DNA of 64,000 nucleotides, from contig NZ_LT629771.1 in NCBI RefSeq assembly GCF_900105175.1, forward strand, positions 4,101,501 to 4,165,500, in the 5' to 3' direction. Both the position numbers and the translations under genes were made by a program. Numbering within the stretch: the stretch's first letter is position 1; the number at the start of each line of letters is the position of its first letter. Below are positions 50,886 to 58,650 of this stretch, piece after piece. Under the pieces are notes generated by a model. It did not search any database. It had not been told where the DNA came from and worked only from the letters and a program-made list of their open reading frames with translations. This DNA is from Jiangella sp. DSM 45060 (GTDB lineage Bacteria > Actinomycetota > Actinomycetes > Jiangellales > Jiangellaceae).

Positions 50886-52390
50886 CGTCCGTCGGCGTGC
50901 ATGCGCTGGTCTGTGTCTGTGAGCGCCACTTCGGCGTCGGTGAGAGTGTTCTTCACGACGACGGAGCGGTTGCCGACGCGCCAGAGCCCGATGCCGCGGT
51001 CCAGGCCGGGCAGCATCCCGGCTTCTTCGCTGTTGAGGCCGACGACGTCGGCGGTGGTGCGGATCTGGTCGGCCTTCTGCCGGTAGATGATCCGGGTGGC
51101 GGTGTCAGCGATCAGGCCTTCGGCCAGCGCTCGCTGCTCACTGCCCGCGTCGCCGACGGCGGAGCCGTCGCTGTAGCGGTGCATGATGGCGACGTTGGAG
51201 ATCCCGAGACCGCGGGCGAGCTTCCACTGCGACTGCATCCTCCGCAGCAGCGGCAGCTCTCGCATGATCCGCCACGCCTCGTCGTAGACCATGAATCGGC
51301 GCCCGCCGCCGGGATCGCGGACGGCCGCTTCCATCCACGACGACGCGCACGTCATGACCAGCGGCATCGCCGGGTTGGACTCGCCGAGGCGGGAAATGTC
51401 GACGCTCATCGCCGGCAGGGCGGGGTCGAACGCGACGGTGGAAGGCTGGTCGAACATGCCGGCCAGCTCGCCGGAGACCATGACCCCGAGCAGGTGGCCG
51501 AGTTCGTGGCCGGCGTCGCGGAGACGGTCGTAGCTGTCGAACCCGAGCTGCAGCGGCCGGGCCTGGTCGGGGGCGAACAACAGCGACACCACATGCGGGA
51601 GCAGCGGCACGGTGTTGTTCTCGGCCGCGGTGTCCAGCGCGATCGCCAGCGCGGTGTGCTCGGTCGGCGCGAGAGCACGGCGGCCGAGCCACTCGGCCAG
51701 CGAGCGCAGCAGCTCCAGCCGATGTGCCCTCACCTCGCGGGCCCAGTCCTCGTCGCTGAGTCCAACCGGCCGCAGGCCCTCGTCGAGGGGGTTGATCCGG
51801 TTGGGCAGCCCGGGGCCGACGGCGATGACCGCGCCGCCCAGCGCCTGGACGAGCGGGGTCCATTCGCCCTTGACGTCGCCGGGCACGTAGGCGCGGTGGC
51901 CGCCGCAGGCGCGGGCGCGGATGACCATGGACTTGAACAGTGCGGACTTGCCGGACCCGATCTCCCCGACGAGGAAGATGTTGGGGTTGGTCAGCACGCC
52001 GGCCTCGTACAGCACCCACGGGTCGAAGAAGAACGACCCGGCCGTGTAGACCTCGGTGCCGATCAGCATGCCGTCCGCGCCGAGGCCGCCTTCGGCCTGG
52101 AACAGGTAGACGCCGCCCAGGTTGCGGGTAGTGGCCCGGTGGGTGGGGACGGTGAACCGGCGCCGGTTGCGCAGCGCGTGCGGCCGCTGCTCCCCCGCCG
52201 CCGAGATGGCGCGGCGTATCCGCTCCTCTTCGGCGGCCGCGGCGCGCCGCGCCGCCGCGGTGGCGGCGCCGTGCTGGCGGGCGCCTCGCAGCAGCTCCCG
52301 CTCGGCGGCGCGCCGGGCCCGGCGCTGCGCCATCGTCTCCCGCTGCGGGATCATCAGCGAGGACGTGGTGACCTTGCGGTGGGTGCTCAT
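50882..52390 (-). CDS. VirB4-like T4SS ATPase
   Basis: A 502-residue ATPase. Walker A GEIGSGKSALFKSM (~141-154), a GDVKGEWTPLVQALGG segment and Walker B MVYDEAWRIM (~366-375) are those of VirB4 ATP-binding domains. The N-terminal ~70 residues are Arg/Ala-rich. The usual N-terminal VirB4 domain seems to be supplied by the SCO6880-type protein of the next gene upstream, so the pair would make one functional VirB3-B4 unit. It overlaps both neighbours by four bases. Confidence 0.9.
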   Translation of the reverse strand: MSTHRKVTTSSLMIPQRETMAQRRARRAAERELLRGARQHGAATAAARRAAAAEEERIRRAISAAGEQRPHALRNRRRFTVPTHRATTRNLGGVYLFQAEGGLGADGMLIGTEVYTAGSFFFDPWVLYEAGVLTNPNIFLVGEIGSGKSALFKSMVIRARACGGHRAYVPGDVKGEWTPLVQALGGAVIAVGPGLPNRINPLDEGLRPVGLSDEDWAREVRAHRLELLRSLAEWLGRRALAPTEHTALAIALDTAAENNTVPLLPHVVSLLFAPDQARPLQLGFDSYDRLRDAGHELGHLLGVMVSGELAGMFDQPSTVAFDPALPAMSVDISRLGESNPAMPLVMTCASSWMEAAVRDPGGGRRFMVYDEAWRIMRELPLLRRMQSQWKLARGLGISNVAIMHRYSDGSAVGDAGSEQRALAEGLIADTATRIIYRQKADQIRTTADVVGLNSEEAGMLPGLDRGIGLWRVGNRSVVVKNTLTDAEVALTDTDQRMHADGR

Positions 52391-53838
52391 CGAAGCCCCC
52401 GCCCCAGCGGCAGCGCCCCGCAGGTGAACGCCTCCGCCTGTTCCCCGTACAGCACCCGCAGCTCGCAGTGCGCCTTCGCCGCGGCGGTGGTGATCTGCTG
52501 GACCGAGGCCCGCAGCTCATCCAGCGTCCACGCCGACACCACGACGAGCCCGGCGTAGTCCATGTCCCCAGCGCCGGAGGCGAGCTCGACCTCGCGGCGG
52601 CGGGTGTCGTTCCACTCGCGGCGATCCGATTCGGTCTCCAGGATGTCGCGGCGGGCCCGCTGCCGGGCGTTGGACTCGTGGTCGACCAGCTCGGCACGCA
52701 CGGCGCGCAGCGCCTTCCCGGTCGGGACCGGACGGAAGATCGTCGACACCGCCCGCCGCACACCGGAGGTGAGCAGCAGCGGCCACAGGAAGTTGACCGC
52801 GACCTGGATGCGGGGCCATTCGGCTACCCACAGCACGCAGTGGTAGGCCGAGTCGGCCTTGAGGTGGTCCCACTCCTCCTCGACCGCGAGCGGGCCGGCG
52901 TGCTCGGTGACCCGGCCGATATCGTGCTTGGCCAGCCCGGGCAGAGAGGCCGGGTCGTAGGCGCCGCGCAGCACGACGGCCAGGTCGGCACTGGACAGGC
53001 ACCCGTCCGGGCGGACGTCCATGCCCGACAACCGCGAGGTCAGCATGCCGATCTGCTGAGCCAGCACCTCCGCCGCGCCCGGCACCCCGCCGCCGGCGTC
53101 GCGGATGGCGCGCCCGGCCTTGCGCATGTCCAGCACCAGCGTCAGGGTCGTCTCGTGCCGCTCCGACGCCGGCGTCGCCGCGGCGAGTAGCTGCTTGTAG
53201 GAGGCGACCTCCCACGAGTCGTCGTCGCGGCCGTGCTTGCGCCAGTACGCCTCGGCGGCAACCCCGGACTCAGGCAGGGTGCGCTCGAGCACCTGGATGC
53301 GGGCGATGCCGGTGTCGGCCGTGCAGAACTCGGCCAGGATCGACCCCCACGCGTCGGCACGGCGGTCCTGCTCGGCTGGTTCGGCCAGCGTCCACGCGCC
53401 GGGCACGACCCGCAACGTGGCGGCCAAAGTGCGGGCGTGCGGGTCGTGCACCATCACCGCGCCGGTCGCCTCATGCACGACCCGCCGCAGCGCGGCCGCC
53501 GCCCCGGGCAGTGCCAGCGTCCCGTCCGGTCGCGGCTTCGAGGTCTGCTTGCGGAACGAGGTCTGCCGGGCGCGGCGGCGCCGGTGAAACGACACCACCA
53601 GCGGCAGCCAGTCGCCCAGCTTGCGGCCCTTCACGCTGACGAAGGCCAGCACCAGCGGCGGCGCCCACGCCGGCGACGTGAGCAGCGCCAGCTGGAACTG
53701 CCCGACGTACAGGCTGGGGATGAATACCAGCAGGGCCAGCCCGACGTAGATCAGCTGCGGCAGATACAGGCCCAGCAAGATCCCGCGTTGCGGGCGTCGG
53801 CCGAACTGCACCCGCCGGTCAGCGGTCTCAACAGTCAC
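52387..53838 (-). CDS. SCO6880-family T4SS protein (VirB3/VirB4 N-terminal-like)
   Basis: A 483-residue protein: two membrane helices near the N-terminus (LYLPQLIYVGLALLVFIPSL and PAWAPPLVLAFVSVKG), then a soluble domain resembling the N-terminal half of VirB4 (RVVPGAWTLAEPAEQDRRAD, ..LTLVLDMRKAGRAIRDAG). It matches the SCO6880 family of actinobacterial conjugative elements and is always next to an ATP-binding VirB4-like gene, as here. It probably anchors the ATPase to the membrane. Confidence 0.87.
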   Translation of the reverse strand: MTVETADRRVQFGRRPQRGILLGLYLPQLIYVGLALLVFIPSLYVGQFQLALLTSPAWAPPLVLAFVSVKGRKLGDWLPLVVSFHRRRRARQTSFRKQTSKPRPDGTLALPGAAAALRRVVHEATGAVMVHDPHARTLAATLRVVPGAWTLAEPAEQDRRADAWGSILAEFCTADTGIARIQVLERTLPESGVAAEAYWRKHGRDDDSWEVASYKQLLAAATPASERHETTLTLVLDMRKAGRAIRDAGGGVPGAAEVLAQQIGMLTSRLSGMDVRPDGCLSSADLAVVLRGAYDPASLPGLAKHDIGRVTEHAGPLAVEEEWDHLKADSAYHCVLWVAEWPRIQVAVNFLWPLLLTSGVRRAVSTIFRPVPTGKALRAVRAELVDHESNARQRARRDILETESDRREWNDTRRREVELASGAGDMDYAGLVVVSAWTLDELRASVQQITTAAAKAHCELRVLYGEQAEAFTCGALPLGRGLR

Positions 53839-53888
53839 TGATCGTCACCTCCTCGAACTCGTCTGTCTGTTGGGGTGCTGATGGCTGG

Positions 53889-54203
53889 TCAGATGCCGGT
53901 GCCGGCGTTGGCGAAGAACGCGATGATCGCGTTGGCGCCGCCGATGACGACGGCGGCCGCGGCCGACCACATGACGCCGGACTTCGCGGTGTCGGCGAAG
54001 CCGCCGCGTCCGGTGACCTTGGAGAAGCCCAGCGCGACGGCCGAAACGACCAGCGCTGCGACGCACAGGACCAGGGCCCAGAACACGAACGCGCCGACAC
54101 CGGTTTGCAGCACGCTCAGACCGGGCAGGCCGGTGGTGTTGGGGCTGATCCCCGGGTTGGTGTTGGCCTGGATGTTGCTCGCCAGCGCGGTGAGAGTGGA
54201 CAT
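53889..54203 (-). CDS. DUF6112-type membrane protein (pilin/VirB2-like)
   Basis: A 104-residue protein: short polar N-terminus (SNIQANTNPGISPNTTGLPG), two hydrophobic helices (FVFWALVLCVAALVVSAVAL and MWSAAAAVVIGGANAIIAFF) with a short basic loop, ending ANAGTGI. Size and two-helix layout resemble VirB2-like pilins; in actinobacterial ICEs this family (DUF6112) is regularly first in the ATPase operon. The ATG was preferred to upstream in-frame codons that lie in the 20-bp element. Confidence 0.82.
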   Translation of the reverse strand: MSTLTALASNIQANTNPGISPNTTGLPGLSVLQTGVGAFVFWALVLCVAALVVSAVALGFSKVTGRGGFADTAKSGVMWSAAAAVVIGGANAIIAFFANAGTGI

Positions 54204-54261
54204 GTCGCGATTCCCTTCGGTGATCGGGTGCCGCCGGGTGTCGGCACCTCTCGCACATAGG

Positions 54262-54281
54262 GGTGGCCCCCGCCGCGCACA
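54262..54281 (-). promoter_or_regulatory. ICE 20-bp upstream element, copy 9 (variant)
   Basis: Same element with A to G at position 11 (TGTGCGCGGCGGGGGCCACC). It stands just after a terminator hairpin and before the DUF6112/ATPase operon, which fits a transcription start or control site. Confidence 0.72.
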
Positions 54282-54334
54282 TTCGCGTTCAACGCCGCGC
54301 CGACGCGGCGCCGGGCGAGGGCACTGGTCACGAA

Positions 54335-54377
54335 TGAGCCGGTGACCTGGCGCGCTGGGCACCTGGTCACCGGCTCA
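54335..54377 (-). terminator. Hairpin terminator between the two transfer operons
   Basis: GAGCCGGTGACC / GGTCACCGGCTC arms (12 bp perfect, extended by a T-A pair) with a 17-nt loop, 48 bp after the stop of the upstream operon. Confidence 0.75.
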
Positions 54378-54424
54378 GTCGTGCGTGCTGTAGCCGGAGC
54401 GGCGACGCCTGCCGCCCACTGAAC

Positions 54425-54766
54425 TCATGGGCCGGCGACCACCGGGTGGGCGATGGTGACGTCCTTGCCGTAGTGGGAGAGCCGCTGCGCCCTGGCGACC
54501 GCCGATGCGAGGGCCTCCGCGAGCTCGGCGGCCGTGTCGGGATGCAGGGCGGACAGCGGGCGCTGAGCAGCGTTGGAGGAGGTAACCTCGACCCGGACGT
54601 CGGCACCGCGGCGGTCGTCCTGGATGAGGTTGACCCCGACCATGCCCTCGCGACGACCGCGGCCACGAATGGACTCGAGGTAGAGGCGGTGGGTCGCGTG
54701 GTAGCCGGTCTCATCGCACCAGCGCAGCGAGCACTCGGTGTCGCGGTCGGTGATCAGCGGGACCAC
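54425..54766 (-). CDS. Hypothetical protein, first transfer operon
   Basis: A 113-residue protein (LITDRDTECSLRWCDETGYH, NLIQDDRRGADVRVEVTSSN, PDTAAELAEALASAVARAQR). No family recognised; the beta-strand-helix order suggests a small alpha/beta domain. The GTG start overlaps the 3' end of the next gene upstream by 13 bp; the open frame continues further but is antisense-like there. It is the last gene before the terminator. Confidence 0.6.
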   Translation of the reverse strand: MVPLITDRDTECSLRWCDETGYHATHRLYLESIRGRGRREGMVGVNLIQDDRRGADVRVEVTSSNAAQRPLSALHPDTAAELAEALASAVARAQRLSHYGKDVTIAHPVVAGP

Positions 54767-55164
54767 CGCGCCTTCAAGACGGCGTCCGCGACCGGGGTCA
54801 ACGTGCCGTCGGGTTGTAGCAACGTGGGCGCGTCGAGGTAGTCGGCGAGCTTGTCCAGCTCCTGGACGACGTCGTCGTCGTACCAGCCGTGGAAGTAGGT
54901 GTCGTTCACGTACTGGATGACGTCCGGGGTCCACTCGGCGCGGCGACCGGCACGGGCCATGTCGGTGATCTGCTCTGCGGCGCGGAAGGCGTCCGCGACG
55001 GTCATGGCGAAGTCGAATACCTGCTCCTGGCCGTCGTTCTTCAGGTGTACGCGGATGATGGGCATCGTGCCGGGTTCGGCGTGCACGGTCATGTGGCCGG
55101 TGGAGTCGTCGACGAACCACGACCAGGTGGTCACGCCGGGTGCGCGGGTCGGTACGTTCTGCAT
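54754..55164 (-). CDS. Hypothetical protein, first transfer operon
   Basis: A 136-residue acidic protein (VTTWSWFVDDSTGHMTVHAE, IIRVHLKNDGQEQVFDFAMT, YVNDTYFHGWYDDDVVQELD). Its N-terminal half looks like a beta-sandwich, the C-terminal half helical. Strong Shine-Dalgarno GCAGGAGGAAG before the ATG. Unknown role; placed between a cell-wall hydrolase and another small protein. Confidence 0.65.
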   Translation of the reverse strand: MQNVPTRAPGVTTWSWFVDDSTGHMTVHAEPGTMPIIRVHLKNDGQEQVFDFAMTVADAFRAAEQITDMARAGRRAEWTPDVIQYVNDTYFHGWYDDDVVQELDKLADYLDAPTLLQPDGTLTPVADAVLKARWSR

Positions 55165-55278
55165 GGGTCTTCCTCCTGCTTGTTCAGGTGGGGATCAAGT
55201 CCTCGTGCCGGTGTGGCTGCACCGGCGCGAGGGCGCACGGTCTGCTGAATCGGACGGGCGGCTCCTTTGGGGTAGGGG

Positions 55279-56295
55279 TCAATAGGTCGGGGGTGCCCAG
55301 CCGGCGTATGGAAGGTTCCAGGCGCCGTCGGTGAGCTCGCTGGTGGGGACGATGTAGACGCCGCCGCGGCGGCCGGTCTGTTCGTCCAGGACGTCGTTGC
55401 TGATGGCCAGTCCGTCGCCGAGGTAGACGGCCACGTGCCCGGAAGGCACGTTGTCGTAGAACAGCAAGGCTCCGGGCGGCGGAGGGCTGCCATCGGTGAC
55501 GGCCGCGCCGGTGGCGACGTAGGTGCGCCACTGGTCCAGGGCGGTCACGAAGCCGGAGAACTGACGGCCGTGCACCCTGGCCGCCAGTTGTGCGCACAGC
55601 CGGTAGTAGTGCGTGGCGCCGAAGTACGGGTCAGGAAGCCCTGCGGCGTTGGCGTCGGCGAAGGCCTGGGCCCGCGCCATCAGGGCGGCAGGATCGGCGA
55701 CCAATGGCGGCGGGTCCTCGCCGCTCCATTCCGAATCGCAGGTTCCGCCGTCAGGCGGCTGCGGGGCGAGGTCGCCGCGGATTTCGGCCAGCCAGGTCCA
55801 GGCGTCGTCCTCCCATGTCGCGTATGCGTCGGGGTAGGCGCTGACCTGCACGGCCTGCGCCGCCTCGGTGAGTGGCATGTGCTCCCAGCCGGGGATGTCG
55901 AGCAGGCCGGGTTGCCCGCCGGCGCCGCCGGTGTAGAAGAACCGCGACGACGTCGGCGGGTGGGTGCGTTCCTCGAAGGTGCCCCAGGGTGCGCGCTGCT
56001 GGAACAGCCCGACGGAGTCGCGGTCGCCGTGGTCGAGGTTGCGCAGGGTGGACTCTTGCGCGGCGGTCGCCAGCGCGACGGCGAGGCCGAAGTCGGGCAC
56101 GCCGAGCTGTTCGCCGACGGTGACGATCGTGCGCGCGTTGCTGGACTGATCCTCGTCAAGGTCGGTGATCGGTGCGCCGTCTCCGGGCACGCACCACTGA
56201 CTGTCCTCGCCGCCGCCCTCGCCGGCGCCGCCTGCGCCGAGAACGCCCGCCGCGGTGAGCACCACCGCCACGGGAAAGGCGATGAGTTTCTTCAT
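55279..56295 (-). CDS. VirB1-like cell-wall hydrolase (SLT plus NlpC/CHAP-type domains)
   Basis: A 338-residue secreted protein: signal peptide (MKKLIAFPVAVVLTAAGVLG), a lysozyme-like transglycosylase domain with the catalytic Glu in ATAAQESTLRN (~85), SVGLFQQRAPWGT, and a C-terminal peptidase-like domain with LCAQLAARVHGRQ (Cys), GALLFYDNVPSGHVAVYLGD (His). Such enzymes open the peptidoglycan for the T4SS channel. It overlaps no neighbour but sits in the VirB8/VirB6 operon. Confidence 0.87.
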   Translation of the reverse strand: MKKLIAFPVAVVLTAAGVLGAGGAGEGGGEDSQWCVPGDGAPITDLDEDQSSNARTIVTVGEQLGVPDFGLAVALATAAQESTLRNLDHGDRDSVGLFQQRAPWGTFEERTHPPTSSRFFYTGGAGGQPGLLDIPGWEHMPLTEAAQAVQVSAYPDAYATWEDDAWTWLAEIRGDLAPQPPDGGTCDSEWSGEDPPPLVADPAALMARAQAFADANAAGLPDPYFGATHYYRLCAQLAARVHGRQFSGFVTALDQWRTYVATGAAVTDGSPPPPGALLFYDNVPSGHVAVYLGDGLAISNDVLDEQTGRRGGVYIVPTSELTDGAWNLPYAGWAPPTY

Positions 56296-56309
56296 GGCTG
56301 TTTCCCTCG

Positions 56310-57803
56310 TCAGTTCGGCCGGGTCAGGTCCGGTCCGGTGCGCTCGGCCGCCGCCGGTCCGCCGCCGGGCTCAGGTGCCGGCCGTTGCGCCGGCGGCGAG
56401 GCGGGCGTGGAGGACGGGCCCGCAGGACTGTGCGGAGCGGCCGTTGGCCTGATTGTGGATGCGGGCGCGGCAGGACGATCTGCGGAGGCCGTTGCGACGC
56501 CACCCGGTGCTGCGGTCGCGGCTCCTGTGGCGCGGCCAGCACCGCGCCCAGCGGGCACCGGTGCGGCCGTGGAGGATCCGCCACCGCCACTCGCGCCGCT
56601 CCCCGGCGGGCGCCCGCCGGTGCCATTCGGCGGCGTCTCCGGCGGCTGGGTGTCTCCTCCCCCGGTGGCTGCGGCGGCGCCTCCGGTTCCGGTCGCGGGC
56701 TGGCCGGATGGCGGTGCCGGGGTGGACCGGGTGCCGCCTCCGGCCGTCGCGCCGCCGTTGACCGTGGAGGCGGCGGACGAGCGGGTGTGCATGATCTGGG
56801 CCGGGTTGGCTCGGCCGGCCACCTGCGCGCCGCGGGCGGCTGCGGCGGTGCCGGCGCCGTGCAGGTGTCCTGCCTCGATCTCGTCGCCGATGAAGCTCAT
56901 GAACTTGAAGCAGGCCACGGGGACGAGCGCGGCGAGCATCAGCATCAGCGTGGAGGTGAGCAGCACGCCCACCACGCCCGCGCCGTCGGTGCTGAAGCTG
57001 AGGCTCTCCAGCCCGGATACGCCCAGTCCGAACACGATCATGACGGCGAGCTTGGTGAAGATCAGCGCGACCACCAGGCTGATCCACTTGCGGAACCAGC
57101 CATGTGTCTTGTCCCAGGCCAGGCCCATGATGGCCAGCGGGCCGATGACGACGGCGATGTCCAGGAGCATGGTGCGCACCAGCAGCGCGGCGAACACGGC
57201 CAGTGCCCCGAACACGAGGAAGATGCCGAACACGATGAACCCGAACGCGCCGGCCACGACCGAGCCGCCACCGAGGACGGCGTAGTTGGCGCCGTCCTGG
57301 CCGGGCATCGCGCCCGCGGTGTCCAGGACGGTGGACAGGATCTCGGTGAAGCGATCCCCCACGGAGTCCAGGTCACCGAAGGTGATCGCGGTCAGGTCGT
57401 GCGAGACGCCGTCGACGGCGGTGGTGAACAGGTGGATGATCGGGACCGACGCGGCCGTGCCGAGCACCGCGACACCGGCCAGGACGACCGCTTTGGGGAT
57501 CCCGGCGCCACTGCGGTTGCGCAGAAGGAGGGTGACGATCTGGATGACCAGGAACCCCACCGTGATCGGCAGCGCGATGCCGAACACGCGGCCGGCCCAC
57601 TCGTAGACGAACGAGGCATCCGTGTGCGGGGACGTGGTGGTGGTGATGAGGTTCCAGATCCACGACATCAGCGACATCGCGAACCCGAACACCGCGCCGG
57701 CCGCGGCGGTAATCATGTCCTCGAACCAGCCACCGGGGCCCTCGAGGATGGTGCAGCCGCCGCCGATGATCGGGACCTCGCAGACATCGAACGCGGGCAT
57801 CAT
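56310..57803 (-). CDS. VirB6/TrbL-like membrane protein with long Pro/Gly-rich tail
   Basis: A 497-residue protein. Residues ~30-310 have six to seven membrane helices (ITVGFLVIQIVTLLLRNRSG, GFIVFGIFLVFGALAVFAAL, LLDIAVVIGPLAIMGLAWDK), typical of VirB6/TrbL. The last ~180 residues are Gly/Pro/Ala/Thr-rich and disordered, ending TGPDLTRPN. VirB6 proteins form the inner-membrane channel. Starts overlapping the VirB8-like gene by ATGA. Confidence 0.88.
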   Translation of the reverse strand: MMPAFDVCEVPIIGGGCTILEGPGGWFEDMITAAAGAVFGFAMSLMSWIWNLITTTTSPHTDASFVYEWAGRVFGIALPITVGFLVIQIVTLLLRNRSGAGIPKAVVLAGVAVLGTAASVPIIHLFTTAVDGVSHDLTAITFGDLDSVGDRFTEILSTVLDTAGAMPGQDGANYAVLGGGSVVAGAFGFIVFGIFLVFGALAVFAALLVRTMLLDIAVVIGPLAIMGLAWDKTHGWFRKWISLVVALIFTKLAVMIVFGLGVSGLESLSFSTDGAGVVGVLLTSTLMLMLAALVPVACFKFMSFIGDEIEAGHLHGAGTAAAARGAQVAGRANPAQIMHTRSSAASTVNGGATAGGGTRSTPAPPSGQPATGTGGAAAATGGGDTQPPETPPNGTGGRPPGSGASGGGGSSTAAPVPAGRGAGRATGAATAAPGGVATASADRPAAPASTIRPTAAPHSPAGPSSTPASPPAQRPAPEPGGGPAAAERTGPDLTRPN

Positions 57804-58501
57804 CGCAGGACCTCCTGGGGGATGCCGACCAGCGAGCAGGTGCCGCCGGGCGGGCAGAAGCTGAAGACCGTGAGCAACCGAGGCGTGGACGAGCTGGCGC
57901 GGTCACCGTTCTCGGCGTTGAACCGGGTGGTCTGCGTGCCGGCGACGGTGCGCACGGCGTAGCCGTCGGGGATCCGGTCGCGGACGTCGTCGACGACGTC
58001 GGGTTCCCACACGTGCTCGACTTCGAAGGTGTTCACCTGGCCGTAGTCGCGCTGGCGCAGCCACTGGTAGTCATCGGGCAGCGCCGCCGCGATCACGGGT
58101 TCGATCCGTACCCGGGACTCGCCGACCGCCTCGTCGGAGACCTCGCCGAGCAGCAGAGCCAGGTAGTCGTCGCGGGCGTGGTCACGCGGGTTGGTCCCGA
58201 GCACGAGCTCGGCGACGCTGGCTGCGTACTCGTCGGGCGAATCGGTGTCGGCGACCCCGTCCGGCGGCGACGTCGGCTGCGCCGTTGGCTCCGTCGGCTG
58301 CAGCGAGGGTGTCGGCGCCGACGTGCCGGTGGACGGTGTTCCCGGCACCTCATGCTGAGCGCCGGGGTCGGGGCCGCTGTCGGAGGTGCCGCCGCTGAGT
58401 AGGCCCAGCACGAGGACGACCAGCAACAGTACGGCCAGTGCCCCTGTCCCCCACCGGGCGGTGGCGGGCAACGCCGACCACCTCTGTCGAATGACCTGCA
58501 T
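57800..58501 (-). CDS. VirB8/TcpC-like conjugal transfer protein
   Basis: A 233-residue protein with one N-terminal membrane helix (WGTGALAVLLLVVLVLGLLS), a Pro/Thr/Ser-rich linker and a soluble domain (AASVAELVLGTNPRDHARDD, SRVRIEPVIAAALPDDYQWL, RDRIPDGYAVRTVAGTQTTR) of the type seen in VirB8/TcpC scaffolds facing the outside of the membrane. GAGG precedes the ATG. It is the first gene of the first transfer operon, following the tenth 20-bp element. Confidence 0.82.
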   Translation of the reverse strand: MQVIRQRWSALPATARWGTGALAVLLLVVLVLGLLSGGTSDSGPDPGAQHEVPGTPSTGTSAPTPSLQPTEPTAQPTSPPDGVADTDSPDEYAASVAELVLGTNPRDHARDDYLALLLGEVSDEAVGESRVRIEPVIAAALPDDYQWLRQRDYGQVNTFEVEHVWEPDVVDDVRDRIPDGYAVRTVAGTQTTRFNAENGDRASSSTPRLLTVFSFCPPGGTCSLVGIPQEVLR

Positions 58502-58544
58502 CGTGCTGCCTCACTTCCGACGAGACGTTCCTGTCAGAAGTAGG

Positions 58545-58564
58545 GGTGGCCCCCGCCGCGCACA
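58545..58564 (-). promoter_or_regulatory. ICE 20-bp upstream element, copy 10 (variant)
   Basis: Same variant as copy 9 (G at position 11). It follows directly after a terminator hairpin and leads the VirB8/VirB6 operon. Confidence 0.72.
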
Positions 58565-58587
58565 TTTGACGGCCACACCACGAAGAA

Positions 58588-58627
58588 CCGCCCTCCCAGG
58601 TCGCCGACAGGCGGGCCGGGAGGGCGG
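58588..58627 (-). terminator. Hairpin terminator after the third YezG-type gene
   Basis: CCGCCCTCCC / GGGAGGGCGG arms with a 20-nt loop, 24 bp after the stop codon. Confidence 0.65.
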
Positions 58628-58650
58628 CTCAGGTCGTCACCGGCAGTGGA

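Noticed and set aside
54767-55120. Upstream extension of the 54425 gene
   Set aside because: Overlaps the well-supported 54754-55164 gene in another frame and is Arg/His-rich.
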